DNA of 64,000 bases from Zerene cesonia (Eukaryota > Arthropoda > Insecta > Lepidoptera > Pieridae): assembly GCF_012273895.1 (NCBI RefSeq), contig NC_052130.1, forward strand, positions 1,612,001 to 1,676,000. Reading direction: 5' to 3'. Position 1 is the first letter of the stretch. The number at the start of each line of letters is the position of its first letter. Both the position numbers and the translations under genes were made by a program. Under the pieces are notes generated by a model. That model made no database searches and was not told where the DNA came from. It worked only from the letters and a program-made list of their open reading frames with translations. Shown here piece by piece: positions 20,613 through 32,388 of this stretch.

Positions 20613-22349
20613 TTTATAATATAAAGAATACCTCGCCCTATTTATAAGCTACCATATTATGTATTTAAACTTAGAGCTATGCAAACACTAGATGTAATAT
20701 ACAATGTATTGTTAGATTTTCTAGAATTTCTGTATTACCTTCCTAGGCTTAAAGGAATGTAGGTCGTATATTGAAACGTATTTTGTGTAAATACTTGAAA
20801 GTATTGTGTCTTTATTTTTTTTCATATGTTTTTCTTTGTTTGTGTGCCACTAGCAGGAGGGATAGATTTTTTTATGTATACCTATTACTAACAACGATTC
20901 TTAGATTGAAAGAAAAGAAAAGAAAGAAAGATCAATTTATTTTGCAATTGCAATGTTAATTAAATATTATTTTTTTTTTTACCGCCGAAATATTTAAATG
21001 CAAATCAATTAAAATTCATCTAAGGACTTTTTTTTAAACATTACTAAATCAGCTGGTTTTGTACTTCATATGTTAGTATTTATATAGCAAAATAACAAAA
21101 ATAAGCAACGCAAGGGACATTCGCTAGTCAAAATTTAAACTGTTGTAAAATCAACAAGACATTCGCATATTTAAACAGATAAGCGAATCAATGGAACAAT
21201 TTAATATTATTTATAGCAATAATTTCGCCACATTGATACCGTTATCAGTTCGTTAAACTTTTTATATGCGTTACAAGTAAACTTTTCCAATAGAAAGGAA
21301 ATGAAGGAGGTCGATGCACTTCATTTATTTATCTTTAAATGGCTTCCTAATAATTATTGTTATTTGCGAATTGATTTAGTGGTGTTTACTTGAATTTGTT
21401 TTTAAATGATAGTGCTGTTTATTGGTATATTTCATTTTAAATGTTGCAATTTATTTCAATGTTTGTCAATAATTATCTACTAATGTGAAATCGTGGCGTC
21501 ATAACATATATTTCGAATTTGGAATAAAGAACAGTCTGTATTCCAAATTTGAAATGTACTCGTATGACCAAAAGCTACATGTTTCGAAATTTAAATACGA
21601 CAAGAACATATCTATTCAAAATTTAAACGGTTTCGATTTTCAAACAATTTCGATGGCAGTGAAATTTGTGTTGTCTGTCTGGCCGGTGATCGGGGCAGCG
21701 AACCCAAGTTTTTATTGACAAACAATCTATTACCCAAGTTCATTGACACGAGTATTCGATATTCTATTTTTGAAATAATTATTGTTCATTATTGATTGAC
21801 AGCTACTTAAAAGCTTTCTGAAAGGAGGTTTCTGAACAATGTCGAAATTTTGATTCGTTTATTATTCTTTTTTCTCTCTTGTAATATGAGTAGTGTTGGG
21901 AGTTGATTGATTAATTAGAATGTGATTTTCTTATAACATTTGGAAGATCTTTTCTGCTACACAGATAAAAAAAAGATAGAATCTTCTAATCTCATCAAAA
22001 TATGTAGCCAAGAAATATATGATAATGCGACTTCAAGCTTACTGTTACAACTTTACAAGCCAATTTCCATACGTTTGGTAAAGGAATTCTGGATGCTTGA
22101 GAAAATAAGTTTGTGAAGACAAGCATATTTTTAGGAATCAATAGAGCATTTCATCATAGATGTAAGGAGATATAAGATAATTTTATAGCTAGAAAGTCGT
22201 CAGTAGTAACGTGGATTATTAATCGTAATATTATAATAGTTGTATCCTCTTGTTCAAATATGTTTGGAGGTGTTAATTCACCTTAAATAGAGTGCTTTTA
22301 TCGTTTGCAGAAATAAAGCAATAACTGATAAACTATGCTATATTTACAA
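20613..22349. other. Gene-free sequence with an inverted motif pair
   Basis: A+T-rich. ORFs at 20771-20959 and 21485-21718 lack domains; the second lies on the inverted motif pair 21512-21553. No transposon is recognised. Confidence 0.4.
21512..21553. promoter_or_regulatory. Inverted pair related to the 14-bp motif
   Basis: TTCGAATTTGGAAT (21512-21525) and ATTCCAAATTTGAA (21540-21553) form a 14-bp inverted repeat with one mismatch and a 14-bp spacer. The left arm is one mismatch from TTTGAAWWTGGAAY. Confidence 0.35.
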
Positions 22350-22513
22350 CTAGCTGAAACCCGCGGTATCACTCGCGTGGTAGACACCATTGTACAAAGT
22401 ATATGCTAATCCAGATCTATCTATCTCTACCAAATTTCATACAGATACGATATGCAGTTTTCACGTGAAAGAGACACCAACATCCATACATTCATCCATC
22501 CATATTTATAAAC
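22350..22513 (-). mobile_element. Helitron, family G
   Basis: 3' CTAGCTGAAACCCGCGGTAT, body GATACGATATGCAGTTTTCA, and a 5' region with CATCCATCCATATTTATAA. Relatives at 53813, 49924 and 40422. Confidence 0.78.
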
Positions 22514-22591
22514 AGGACTTTACGTAAAGTCGCCCAAACGCTTAACACAATACAATACACGAATTAAACTATAATATACTAATTAAACACC

Positions 22592-22594
<3 letters not shown>

Positions 22595-22631
<37 letters not shown>
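22595..22631. repeat. (AC)n microsatellite
   Basis: An uninterrupted AC dinucleotide run of about 18 units. Confidence 0.97.
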
Positions 22632-22633
<2 letters not shown>

Positions 22634-23436
22634 CAAACACAATACAAAGTCACGTCGAATACATGAGCGATATTAAAACAAGCAAAGGGAATAATGATAC
22701 TGGTTAAGCTGAAGTTTCTAAATAGGTTATCGGTGTTTTTAAGACAAAGAACGGTTCGGAAAGGATCGATAGAGGCGTCGAGTGGACGCCGGCGACGACC
22801 TATAAAACTGGCAAGACGGGTCGCGACGGACTGCGAATAGCTGACGTACCGAATAGTTTTTGAATAGAGAACGCGGTGACGTTCGCGTGTGAATTTTTGA
22901 ATTTGGAATTTGGAATGGTGTTCGAAGCGGTGTTCCACATTTGAATGTTGTTATTGCTGGTTATATGTTGAAGGGGTATTAAGAATGATCAATTATGAAA
23001 TTGTAACATCAATTTGAAATGTATTCGCACTTATATTTATTTTATATTTAACGTAATTTGATAATTATTCAGTGGAACATAAAAACAATTTAACTGATTT
23101 CTCTCCAGCATTGTAAACCGACAATTCTATCTAATTTCTATCTTATTATGATCTTAAACATTAAAATAACACAGAGTTAACGAAGAAAATAGTTTTAAAT
23201 AAAACACCGCATCCAATCTTAGCGTCTCCGCAACTCCGGTCAAACGTCCCATCGGGAAAATAAGCTGGCGGTATAGAAGCACGCGTGGCTTAAGATAAAT
23301 AGATTTGGGATTTACTGGCATGTGACGTCATCTCTTGGGACGGAGGGGTATGGGACCGAATCGAAAGCTTTTTCGTGGATTGTAAGTTTGTCAGTGTGTT
23401 TGCATTTACCGTTTTTTCAATCGTTTTTATTATACA
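22632..23436. other. Gene-free island with motif cluster, then A+T-rich sequence
   Basis: 22740-22950 is G+C-richer and unique. It holds an exact 14-bp motif at 22896-22909, an overlapping GGAATTTGGAAT, and GTTCCACATTTGAAT at 22932-22946. The 101-codon minus ORF (22633-22938) spans the microsatellite edge and the motifs and has no domain. A smaller G+C-richer patch lies at 23210-23290. Confidence 0.4.
22896..22909 (+). promoter_or_regulatory. Exact copy of motif TTTGAAWWTGGAAY
   Basis: TTTGAATTTGGAAT. The next seven bases extend it to a second overlapping TTTGGAAT. A weaker inverted half (GTTCCACATTTGAAT) follows 23 bp later. Confidence 0.4.
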
Positions 23437-23605
23437 CTAGCTGTTCGCCCCGGCTTCGCTCGTGGTACATATATAGACTGTCAGTGAGTGAAGATGCAAC
23501 TTGCTAACGGTGTAAGAATTATTTAAGTCGGTCCAGCGGTTTTTGCGTGAAAACGTTACAAACATACAAAAATACAAAAGTATCCTCTGTATAATATTAG
23601 TGTAG
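23437..23605 (-). mobile_element. Helitron, family E
   Basis: 3' CTAGCTGTTCGCCCCGGCTT, body GGTCCAGCGGTTTTTGCGTG, and 5' ATAATATTAGTGTAG. ORFs across it are not genes. Confidence 0.82.
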
Positions 23606-23639
23606 GCAAGTGGTTCCTGCCACGCACATAGCCACATGT

Positions 23640-23770
23640 TACAAGTAGTTAAGCTTCTATAGCTTATCACATAACTAAACCAACATTCATCAAAATCAGT
23701 TCGTTCGTTTTTGCGTGATTTGAGTAACAAATACCGATACATCCATTAAAACATCCAGTTTCACGTTCAA
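23640..23770 (-). mobile_element. Helitron internal fragment
   Basis: AATCAGTTCGTTCGTTTTTG followed by CGTGATTTGAGTAACAAATA resembles Helitron internal sequence. Both ends are missing. Confidence 0.4.
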
Positions 23771-23817
23771 AAAAGAAAATTTTTATTAGTGATAAATTGT
23801 ACGTAATAATATTGATA

Positions 23818-24008
23818 AATATCCGGAGGCCCAAATCCTCTTCCTTACCCTTCCCAGTCCTTTCCTTTATTCCTCTCTTCAATTTTTTCCTAATCCCTTT
23901 CCAATTTGCAATCGGATCCATCCATCCATCGAATCCATTTGAAGAGGTGGTAGCGCTTACCATCAGGCGACCCACCAGCTCCATTGCCGACTATGACATA
24001 AAAAAATA
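23818..24008 (+). mobile_element. Element K, 5'-truncated
   Basis: Starts in CCGGAGGCCCAAATCC and ends with GCTTACCATCAGGCGACCC, CCGACTATGACAT and an A tract. 5' truncation with an intact A-rich 3' end is what a non-LTR mechanism produces. Confidence 0.7.
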
Positions 24009-24061
24009 TATCTAAAGATGATGTATTAAAACATTAGTATTATAAAAAAAAATATAAAATA

Positions 24062-24260
24062 CTAGCTGCGCCCCGCGGTTTCACCCGCGTAAGTCCGTAT
24101 CCCGTAGGAATATCGGGATAAAAGTTGCCTATATGTTAATTAAGTTGACCAGCTGTCTACATACCAAATTTCATTGCAATCAGTTCAGTAGTTTTTGCGT
24201 GAAAGAGTAACAAACACACACACGTTCTTACAAACTTTCGCATTTATAATATTAGTAGGA
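24062..24260 (-). mobile_element. Non-autonomous Helitron, family A
   Basis: Complete: 3' CTAGCTGCGCCCCGCGGTTT, 5' TATAATATTAGTAGGA. A short GGATA tandem array (24258-24280) abuts the 5' end. Confidence 0.92.
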
Positions 24261-24649
24261 TAGGATAGGATAGGATAGGCTTTTATAATATACATTTTGT
24301 ATGTATTTTAAAAAACACAACGAAATTCTTATATGTACCGAAAAAATCTCATTTCAAATAAGCACCTTATCTATATTCATAGACAATAAATAAAACATGA
24401 TATTTCAGCGGTTACGGCCAAGGTTGCCATTAAAGTTCTTAAAGTTCTCATACTATGAGACAATTCATTCATTCAACGCAATCGCTTATAAATTCAAGAT
24501 TCATCCCGGTTTCACTTTCAGCTCTGGCAGCGCTCCAACAATACTAACATTTGTACACATGAGTAAAATATACAAGATAAACTTAAGTGAAATTATTTTG
24601 ACAATGGAGATATATTTGGATGCAAAAATAATGTAAACTAAATAATGGA
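24261..24649. other. Gene-free spacer
   Basis: A GGATA run, then A+T-rich sequence. The 79-codon ORF (24397-24636) has no domain. Confidence 0.4.
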
Positions 24650-24814
24650 ATACGGAGTAGTTTAATATATGTTATTATACATATAAACTTTCCTCTCGAA
24701 TCACTATCTATTAAAAAAAACCCATCAAAATCCATTGCGCAGTTTTAAAGATTAAGCATACATAGGGACATAGGGACAGAGAAAGCGACTTTGTTTTATG
24801 CTAGGTAGTGATGA
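24650..24814 (-). mobile_element. Helitron, family F, 3'-truncated
   Basis: TAGTTTAATATATGTTATTA through ATCAAAATCCATTGCGCAG to GCATACATAGGGACATAG and GTAGTGATG. It matches 20402-20575 and 39192-39384. Confidence 0.68.
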
Positions 24815-24884
24815 AACTCAAACAACATTTATATAGATCAGATCTTTTGCTTGTTTCTGTTGTATATTAATAAATAAAAAATAA

Positions 24885-24925
24885 GAAGGTCTTATCGCTG
24901 GAGGTGTTCTCTGCCAAGCAAGTCG
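24885..24925 (+). repeat. LINE 3'-end fragment (N)
   Basis: AAGGTCTTATCGCTGGAGGT followed by CTGCCAAGCAAG matches the fragments at 7670-7730 and 36040-36115. Confidence 0.5.
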
Positions 24926-24993
24926 GTTTAAAATAGTTTGTATGTAGATATAACATGTTCCATATACCTAGTTGCATAAAAGAGAATGCAAAA

Positions 24994-25196
24994 TCCTATT
25001 AATATTATAAATGAGAAAGTGTGTGATGGATGTATGTGTATGTGTATGTTTGTTACTCTTTCACGCAAAAACCACTGAACTGATTACAATAAAATTTTGT
25101 AGGTAGATAGCTGGGCAAGTGGAATAACACATAGGCAACTTTTTATCCCGATATTCCTACGGGACTTATGCGGGTGAAACCGCGGGGCGCAATTAG
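24994..25196 (+). mobile_element. Non-autonomous Helitron, family A
   Basis: 5' TCCTATTAATATTATAAATG. 3' GCGGGTGAAACCGCGGGGCG, ending TTAG instead of CTAG. Full length. Confidence 0.9.
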
Positions 25197-25496
25197 TATT
25201 TATATAAAGCATGAGTTAATATTCCTATGTAATTTTTTTTATTGTCATTTTTCTACAGATTTTTTACCTTTTACTATTGTAGGTACTATTATAGAGTAAT
25301 AATTTATTTAATTACGTAAGTGATCGAAAAAATTACATAGATATTTTATATATTTAAAATTTTTAACAATATTTCATCTGTACTTCAAATGAGAAGAAGC
25401 GAAGAGTTATCATGATTTTAGTATTATATTTTAGTTAACACTATCATAAAGTTAAAAAATCGTAGAAAATTTCGTTGATACTCTATTAAATTTCTA
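25197..25496. other. Gene-free A+T-rich spacer
   Basis: No recognised element or gene. Confidence 0.45.
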
Positions 25497-25600
25497 ATAT
25501 TCTTGAAAATTATAGACTTTTTAACGGATTTTAAACGCGATTTATTCATAACATCATTAACCCGACGTTTCGAACTCACGAGGAGACTAGAAGTTACATG
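25497..25600. mobile_element. MITE left arm (relative of 30-290)
   Basis: TTTTAACGGATTTTAAACGC, then GATTTATTCATAAC, TTAACCCGACGTTTCGAAC and GAGGAGACTAG. Only one arm is kept. Confidence 0.65.
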
Positions 25601-26030
25601 TCTTGATGGTCATACAAAAATAGTTCTTTGTTAACTACCTACACTCATTTTTTAATATTATTTCAATAGATTTGTTTATCTAGATATTAGTTATACCTAG
25701 CCTAGACTGTATTTCAGTCAACATATATATTGTTTTATTTCAAAAGATTTTAAATACAAATGCCTTATAACTGTCCTGTATGATAAGTCTTTGTTTGATT
25801 CAAATAGCTGTAGTCATTATTTATTGCAATAAATTGCCATCTTGAATTTTACAAAGTCGGTTAATTTTAAATAACTAAATAAGAGAGAAATTAATATAAA
25901 TGCTATAGCCCGCTGTTTTACCCATGTCGTAATAAATTAATATATTTTCAATTCGAACCAGTAGTTCCTGAGGTTAGCGCGTTCTAACAAACAAATCAAA
26001 TCTTCAGCTTTATAAAACAAGTATGGATTT
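25601..26030. other. Gene-free sequence with a degraded family E Helitron
   Basis: 25905-26030 reads like an old minus-strand family E copy (AGTAGTTCCTGAGGTTAGCG, AAATCTTCAGCTTTATAA). The rest is A+T-rich unique sequence. Confidence 0.4.
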
Positions 26031-28574
26031 GGACATAGCTACAGTATTATTAAAATTATAATTAATAATAATCGAATTTTACAAAACTCATCATCATCGA
26101 CTCTTTAATATGCTATTACTGGGTTTTAAGTCTAGACTGGACTTAGAAATAATACTAGGACTATGATTGACTGTGATGATTCGAAATAATACTGGGACTA
26201 TGATGAATATATTATCTAATATTATGAATTGAGAATCGTACTCTTAAATACATTAGTAAAAATAAAGAGTAGATAATCAAGCGATATTGATTTGTTTTAT
26301 TTTAATCAATAATATTAAATTTACGTATAAATCGTTATCCCAGTTTATATTACTAATGAATTAAATTCCATTAACTACATGCGTAGGCATGCCATATTTT
26401 TTCTTAAGTGCTGAAATCTTTATAAATTAATTCATTAAAATATGCATACATCTAAATATAATCACAATCCATTGACGTCATCAACCATCATCACTTTAGC
26501 ACAGCAACAACAAAAATCAAGAACCAACCGAAACTCTAACACCAAACCGAAATCATCAAATGTCGAAAAAAAAAAAACAAAAAGTCATTGTCTACGTCAA
26601 GTCAGTGGAATTGACAGGCCCCGCCCGCGCGCGCCATTGGAGGGCCGCGGTTCGAATTTTGAACAAAAACCCCAACCTAGTTCCGCCTTCTAAAATGTTT
26701 TTAACGAACCAAAATGGCCGACCGCTCTATTTGTTTATAGAACGCTAGACTCGCGCACTCATTGTTTCGATGTTCGCATTTTAAATTAAATGGCACGTTC
26801 GAAATTGGAATTTTTCATTTATCGACGCGTTCTTTTGTGCCGCGAACGTTCAAATTAGAACGTGTAGCATGATAAGGTGTTGCCAGTTATCAGGCAAATC
26901 GCATTATAGACCAATCGTGTGGATGTGTTTAAGCCTAGTTCACATTTCGAATTTTATCACTCAATATGACGTGATAAACTTATGTGGGATTATATAAAGA
27001 TAACATTCACTGTAGTGTTCTAGGAATATTTTTGTATGAATAGTAATGATTGTATTAGTTCTAAAATTAGCTTTGACGCCGCATTGTTTTAAGGGCCTCT
27101 TGCTAACCTTGCATATAGACATAAAGCTGAGCGTACACTGCGCGTTGAAATTATTTAAAAATGTATTGTAAATGTAGTGAAAGAAGAAGATGCTTGAGAA
27201 TTATTTGTTTGGTCAGAGATTATATGGCGTTGTAAATTGTGTGTAAAGTGTTTAATTGATTGTTTAAATTTTTATAAAAATTTAGCTCGGTTATCTCTAC
27301 GTACTAGTAAAGCGAGGGAAAACGAAGAAATTGTATTTTACTATAAATTTATATATTTCATGCTGTTATGTTCCACATATGTATTAGATATCAGAAATTT
27401 AAACTATCTTTTGCAATGTACTCTTAATAAAAGTGTTATAATGTTCATATAAAGTTTAAAAAAAATTGTTGCGTAGTTTTAAAAATTTAAGGAACAGGTC
27501 AGGTGGGGACGAACAGACAGACAAGCACGAGAGTGACTTGTTTTAAATTATCTGATATGTACACACAACCTTCACCAAAGCTTATCTAAAATATTTATAT
27601 AACAATATGCTTCATCTTACTCTCTATAAATAGTCGATACTCTAATACATTGAATTACAAAATATCATCAGTAAATCTATCACAATTTCCTCCCTAATTG
27701 GAAGTGCAATATACCTACCTACCTACCAACTGCAGATTCCTAACAAGCCGTTTTAAAAAGCTCCAAGTAAACGCTCACAAAACCTTTATAATGGAATTAA
27801 CTATTCAAGCAGAATTGAGTAGAACATGTGAAATGAAAAACTTTCCATCTACTTAGCCCACTCGCTCCCATTCAATTACTTTCTTATAACGTAACGTGTA
27901 ACGGTGTTAGTTTCGTTGTGTTATAACGAAACGGTTTGTGCGAGTAACGATATCGGTATTACAGGTTATGTCATTAACATTTTCTAGCAGTATCAGTTTG
28001 ACAGCTCATATGCGAGCTAATTGGCTTAAGAAGAAAATTGATCAGGTAAATAGAGGTAAAATTATATCCTACATAATTTTAGGTAATAGGAAATTTTATT
28101 AAGCGATATAATGTATGCATTTATTTGTTTCAATGTTACTTTCTGCCACCTACTTTTACATACGCTAATTGTCTTAATGACACGCTATAAAATGAATCAT
28201 TAACATAAAAATAAATTAATGGCAAAATGAAGAATATCAAAATATCAATTTAAATATTTTAAGCAAATAAGTATGTGTTACACAAAACAGTTTTCACCAT
28301 GATAACCACTCTTAATAACGGTATTTGGTATCGTTTTGAATCGGTATCCAGAAATCGTTATCAATAATTATTTTAACAAATGGCTGTATTTATTTCATTT
28401 AAGATTATATAATGTCATTCACTTGCATTAGAACAATGGCTCTTTGTTAAGTGAGTAATGTGTTATCAAGGTTTTTCCTGTTTTCAATTTTGCGTCTAGA
28501 AACCGAATTAATTGATAAGTCATGTTATTGAACTGAACTGTTTATTATATTATATAGAAAATGATCTTTATAAA
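26031..28574. other. Transposon-poor block with a CpG-richer island
   Basis: 26580-26870 is the notable island: GCCCCGCCCGCGCGCGCC (26620 on), AAAATGGC at 26711-26718 and a one-mismatch motif TTCGAAATTGGAAT at 26798-26811. A near-duplicate phrase AAATAATACTRGGACTATGA occurs twice at 26144-26205. (CCTA)n lies near 27713-27726. A cluster of TAACG lies at 27887-27949. A weak family F relic lies at 27452-27550. ORFs at 26442-26693 and 27237-27452 are unsupported. Confidence 0.45.
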
Positions 28575-28745
28575 CTAGTTTTACGCCCGCGACTTCGCCC
28601 GCTTAGTTAGTTTTACCCGCATATAAAATGTCTACACTAAAAAAAATCCTATTCTCCGGTTACAAATTCTCTGCACTAAATTTCATCTTAATCAGAGTTA
28701 CTTTTGCGTTTGCTTGCTTTACTTTTTGTTCTACTAATTGTTGCA
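28575..28745 (-). mobile_element. Degraded Helitron
   Basis: CTAGTTTTACGCCCGCGACT followed by TCGCCCGC is a Helitron 3' end. The body decays after CACTAAATTTCATCTTAATC and no 5' end is visible. Confidence 0.6.
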
Positions 28746-29061
28746 ATTTGCTCTACTAATGCTAACTGTAAAATGAATTAACTATAACCTAGAAAACAGT
28801 TCCCGTAGTCAAGGCTTTATTTATAAATTATACTATTACGTGAATAAAACCAAATGCAAAATAAGGTGCAAGCAATTACTTATATCAAGAATGCATCACA
28901 CATGTTATCACTGGTGACTTTAGAAAAACTAAAAGCTATAAAAAGCAGTATTCATGTCCACACGACCGCGCCCATGTAACTACATTACGCCTTTATTTAT
29001 CCGATATGTTTGCGCAGTGTGCGCTGCCCTTTATCTTAATTGACGATTAGTGTCATCGTGT

Positions 29062-29119
29062 TTTGAATTTGGAATTTTATATTCGAACGTTTGAAAAACG
29101 TTCCAGTTCCAAATTTAAA
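29062..29119. promoter_or_regulatory. Inverted pair of the 14-bp motif
   Basis: TTTGAATTTGGAAT (29062-29075, exact) and GTTCCAAATTTAAA (29106-29119, one mismatch on the minus strand) are 30 bp apart in opposite orientation. The spacer itself contains TTCGAACGTTTGAAAAACG. Confidence 0.4.
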
Positions 29120-29690
29120 TATTGTAATGGATATTGAACAGAAAAGATATGAACAGATTACCAACACAAATGAACCCTTTGTTTCCTCTACAAAAACAAT
29201 TGTACTTATAACTTTAATTATAAAAGTAGAAGGGAGAAGGAAATTAATAATTTATAAACAGATGGCCATATACAGATTGGTCAAGTTGTAAGATTGTTTC
29301 TTAAAGAAGTATTTATGTAGTGTGTATGTTTTTGAATGTAATTATATTTTAAATATAAACATATTGCAATAACTGATGCAGATTATATCTATCAAGGAAA
29401 AGACTTGCTGGAAAAATGGCACGTAGTTAAAATAAATGCATCTCGTAAATATTTTTTTGAATAACACACTATTTAATACTTATATTTTTATCAACATGGC
29501 AATTTCACGCTTGTAAATAAAAGATAAAAAGAAATCAAAATGCCTGTCACAAAAACTACAACCTAGAGACAATTCATCAAACACCAGAGCCGTGTCAGAA
29601 CGCGTCATTAAATCGAATAAAAAAAAATGCAATCACAACATCAATTTCGTGCACATTGTAGCGTAATGACAAAATTAAGACGATGCGTAA

Positions 29691-29783
29691 CATACGCACA
29701 CACGCACCACGCACGCATGTCACACACACGCGCGACGTACGCACGGCACACACGCGCGCGCCGCACGCACACGCACGCAGCGA
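29691..29783. repeat. Alternating CA/CG tract
   Basis: About 90 bp dominated by CA, CG and CACG units (ACACACGCGCGACGTACGCA, ACACGCGCGCGCCGCACG). Alternating purine-pyrimidine sequence with many CpGs can form Z-DNA. All overlapping ORFs here are low-complexity artefacts. Confidence 0.85.
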
Positions 29784-31872
29784 GCTCGAAGGACACGCGG
29801 CGAGGTCGTTAACCTCGAGTTTTTTTGCGAGCGGTCGCATTCGCACCGGGTACTGCTCTCACAGGGTATTGGCCGTTGATTATATATATTTATTTTTTTT
29901 TTTCGCCGAAGATCGTTCACTCCACCAGATACCCGAGCTATTTCAACTGTGGGAATAGGGATATGATGTCAGGTTCCTTTTTTTTCGCCCAACTGGTTTC
30001 TCCATTCCGTTTTACATTACATGATGAATTGATACTGTTCGAGTTTTAACAACTGTTAATAATTCATACTAATTACGTACGAATGGTGGAGGATTATATG
30101 CAAGTTTACCTTTCTACGGATTTAATAATCTTATTTATCTGCTGTGCACACATACATTTTTTCATAAACACCGTACGTGATTAGACATTACGTACCATAA
30201 AGTACATATAAGTTGTCTAACGGCCAATTACTGGTCGAACTTAGTTGAAATGCATTAATCTTAAGTCAATGCCAAGTAACGCTTAGGTGCAACCTTGTCC
30301 CGTTTACCAGTACAAACTAGTTAAAGGCCACTTTTTACACAGTACCGCTAACTTGCACAAATGTGAAGTAGCTAACATCTGAATACGAGTTAAGAATTAA
30401 ATTGTTCAACCAAGTTGGATATAACTTGACTCTATTATCCATATTGTTATTCACGGATAATCTTATAAAGAAAACAAAGCGCTTTATAGTATTTGCTTGT
30501 TTGGCGGACATTTACATAGTATGGTACCGGCTTGTGAATCGAGCTTTATCAAACAACAGTTGCAATTGGTGAAAAATGTGAGCATACCTATGATCTAAAC
30601 TTCATATCTTACGCACTTGGCTAGTCTTAATCGAAATGGCTGCTGTATCCCCAACTAGAAGATTTTTTATGTTGTAGTATCATCTTTGACATATAAATAT
30701 TTTGATTTTGAATATTGACCAGTTGTAATGATTATGATTCAATCAACGCTATAATTAGTTTTGATAATTTTTAGAATACTATATACAAATAATATATACT
30801 ATTGATATTTCCTAAATCGTGTATTGGTAGGAATCAAAACAGACTATTTCCGTGTCCCATTTAAGTTAGCATGTGAAGTTTTGGGGTCAAGTGAGGCAAC
30901 TTCCAGTGATTGCTAAATTGAGATGGAAACAGTTTCAAAGTTTATGCTCTTGTATTCTCAACTTCTAATTGAGGGATTAGTTATAGAGGTAACGTAGGTA
31001 CATATCTAAAATTATGTTTTATTGTATGTCTCACTATATTGCGTTAATTGGTAAAATCAAGAAAATTAAATTAATATATAGCCTTTTACCTCTACTAGGT
31101 ACATATTTGCATTAATAATGTTAACTAGCTAACTCCCATTATTATCTTATATCTGCCTTGAAACAAAAAAAAAAGAAAAAAAATATTTCATGCATGTTAC
31201 GATAATTAGTTGATAATAATATTGAGAATCGGAATATTTTATTGATAACGTACTATTAGTTATCGTGTACCAAGAAGTAACTTATGTACTAACTACAAAC
31301 TCAATAAAATATATATCCATATTAAATTCAAGCTCTGACATTTATGTACCGCTGTTTGTTATGTCATACTGTCAGCTGAACTTTGTTGAGTAAAAACTGT
31401 GTTAGTTTTAGCGTAGTTTATTTACATTCCGAAAGTTTCATTGCCAACTTGAATTAGCATTGGCATTTGCGGTTGGTGATGTAATGATTGACCTAATGGT
31501 TCATAACTAGCTGTACATAGCTTAATGTATAGGAAGTTAAATAATACATTGACTATTTAGTACAAAAAAAAAACTTTAAAATGCGCAAATGTTTTATAAA
31601 TAATTATTATTGCTCAGCGCACACGCATTGTACAACTCTTTGTATACATAATGACGGTTACATAAAAAAGTATTATATGAAAATAATTACGCACTCCGAT
31701 CAATTCACAAGCATCCGACTATATTGTCCCGAACCTAACCCAACATTCGGCGCGGCGGCCACCCCAATTCCGTCCCGACCTACCCCAAGCTACGCATAAT
31801 GCGTCCGTGTGCTAACTTCATATTGTTGTTTGTGTGCGTGGGCCGTGCGAATTAAGACGTTCGATTTATGAC

Positions 31873-31886
31873 ATTCCAATTTCAAA
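31873..31886 (-). promoter_or_regulatory. Exact copy of motif TTTGAAWWTGGAAY
   Basis: ATTCCAATTTCAAA on the plus strand, identical in reverse complement to the copy at 32481-32494, 0.6 kb away. Confidence 0.4.
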
Positions 31887-32336
31887 TATGGCTCGTCTTA
31901 TGGCATTCGATATACAAATTTATGTTTGGATAAAATCGATTCGATCGATTTACCGTTATATTTAAGATACATAATTAATTTTTAATTTAGACGGGGAACG
32001 CCGAGTTTTGCTACGCACCTACCGCCAATTGGATTTTTAACATAGAATTCCAGTACATAAATTGTTCTCAATAAAGATCGTATTTGGCCGCACTTTTTTT
32101 TACCAAACCCATTAATTTTTCAAATACACATTCAGTAATTATAACAAAATATCACGCGCTGTAAAATTACGTTTCAAGTTTCGCACTTGAAGGATCTCGA
32201 GTTTATTGCGACGGCATATTATATTTATTGCAGTTACAAAACTTTAGCGATTCTACTTCATGCCTTCGTAAACAAATTCGCATTACATAAACGGGACTTG
32301 TAAATCTATAATCGGATTTTAATATATTGTCTTCAG

Positions 32337-32388
32337 TCAAACGACCTTATGAAAGCGGTCTTTGTGTTTGTGAGCCGACCCATATAAG
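32337..32388 (+). other. Possible 52-bp internal exon
   Basis: AATATATTGTCTTCAG ends at 32336 and looks like an acceptor, with a pyrimidine-leaning tract. CCATATAAGGTGAGCATG gives a strong donor after 32388. One of the three frames is open across the 52 bp, which is uninformative at this length. It could be a noncoding exon, a microexon or chance pairing. Confidence 0.15.

Larger units (their letters stand above)
28746..32336. other. Long transposon-poor block
   Basis: No Helitron or retroelement piece is recognised. It contains 14-bp motifs (29062 plus, 29106 minus with one mismatch, 31873 minus), a long alternating CA/CG tract (29691-29783), a promoter-like patch at 29810-29960 and a G+C-rich patch at 31720-31805. 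ORFs at 29091-30049 and 31581-31799 lie over these and have no recognised domains. Confidence 0.45.

Noticed and set aside
20771..20959. 62-codon hydrophobic ORF as a membrane peptide
   Set aside because: Hydrophobicity comes from T-rich codons in A+T-rich DNA. It starts without context and ends in lysine-rich low complexity.
29595..30049. Several overlapping ORFs on both strands
   Set aside because: They arise from the alternating CA/CG tract, which is open in most frames and gives low-complexity peptides.
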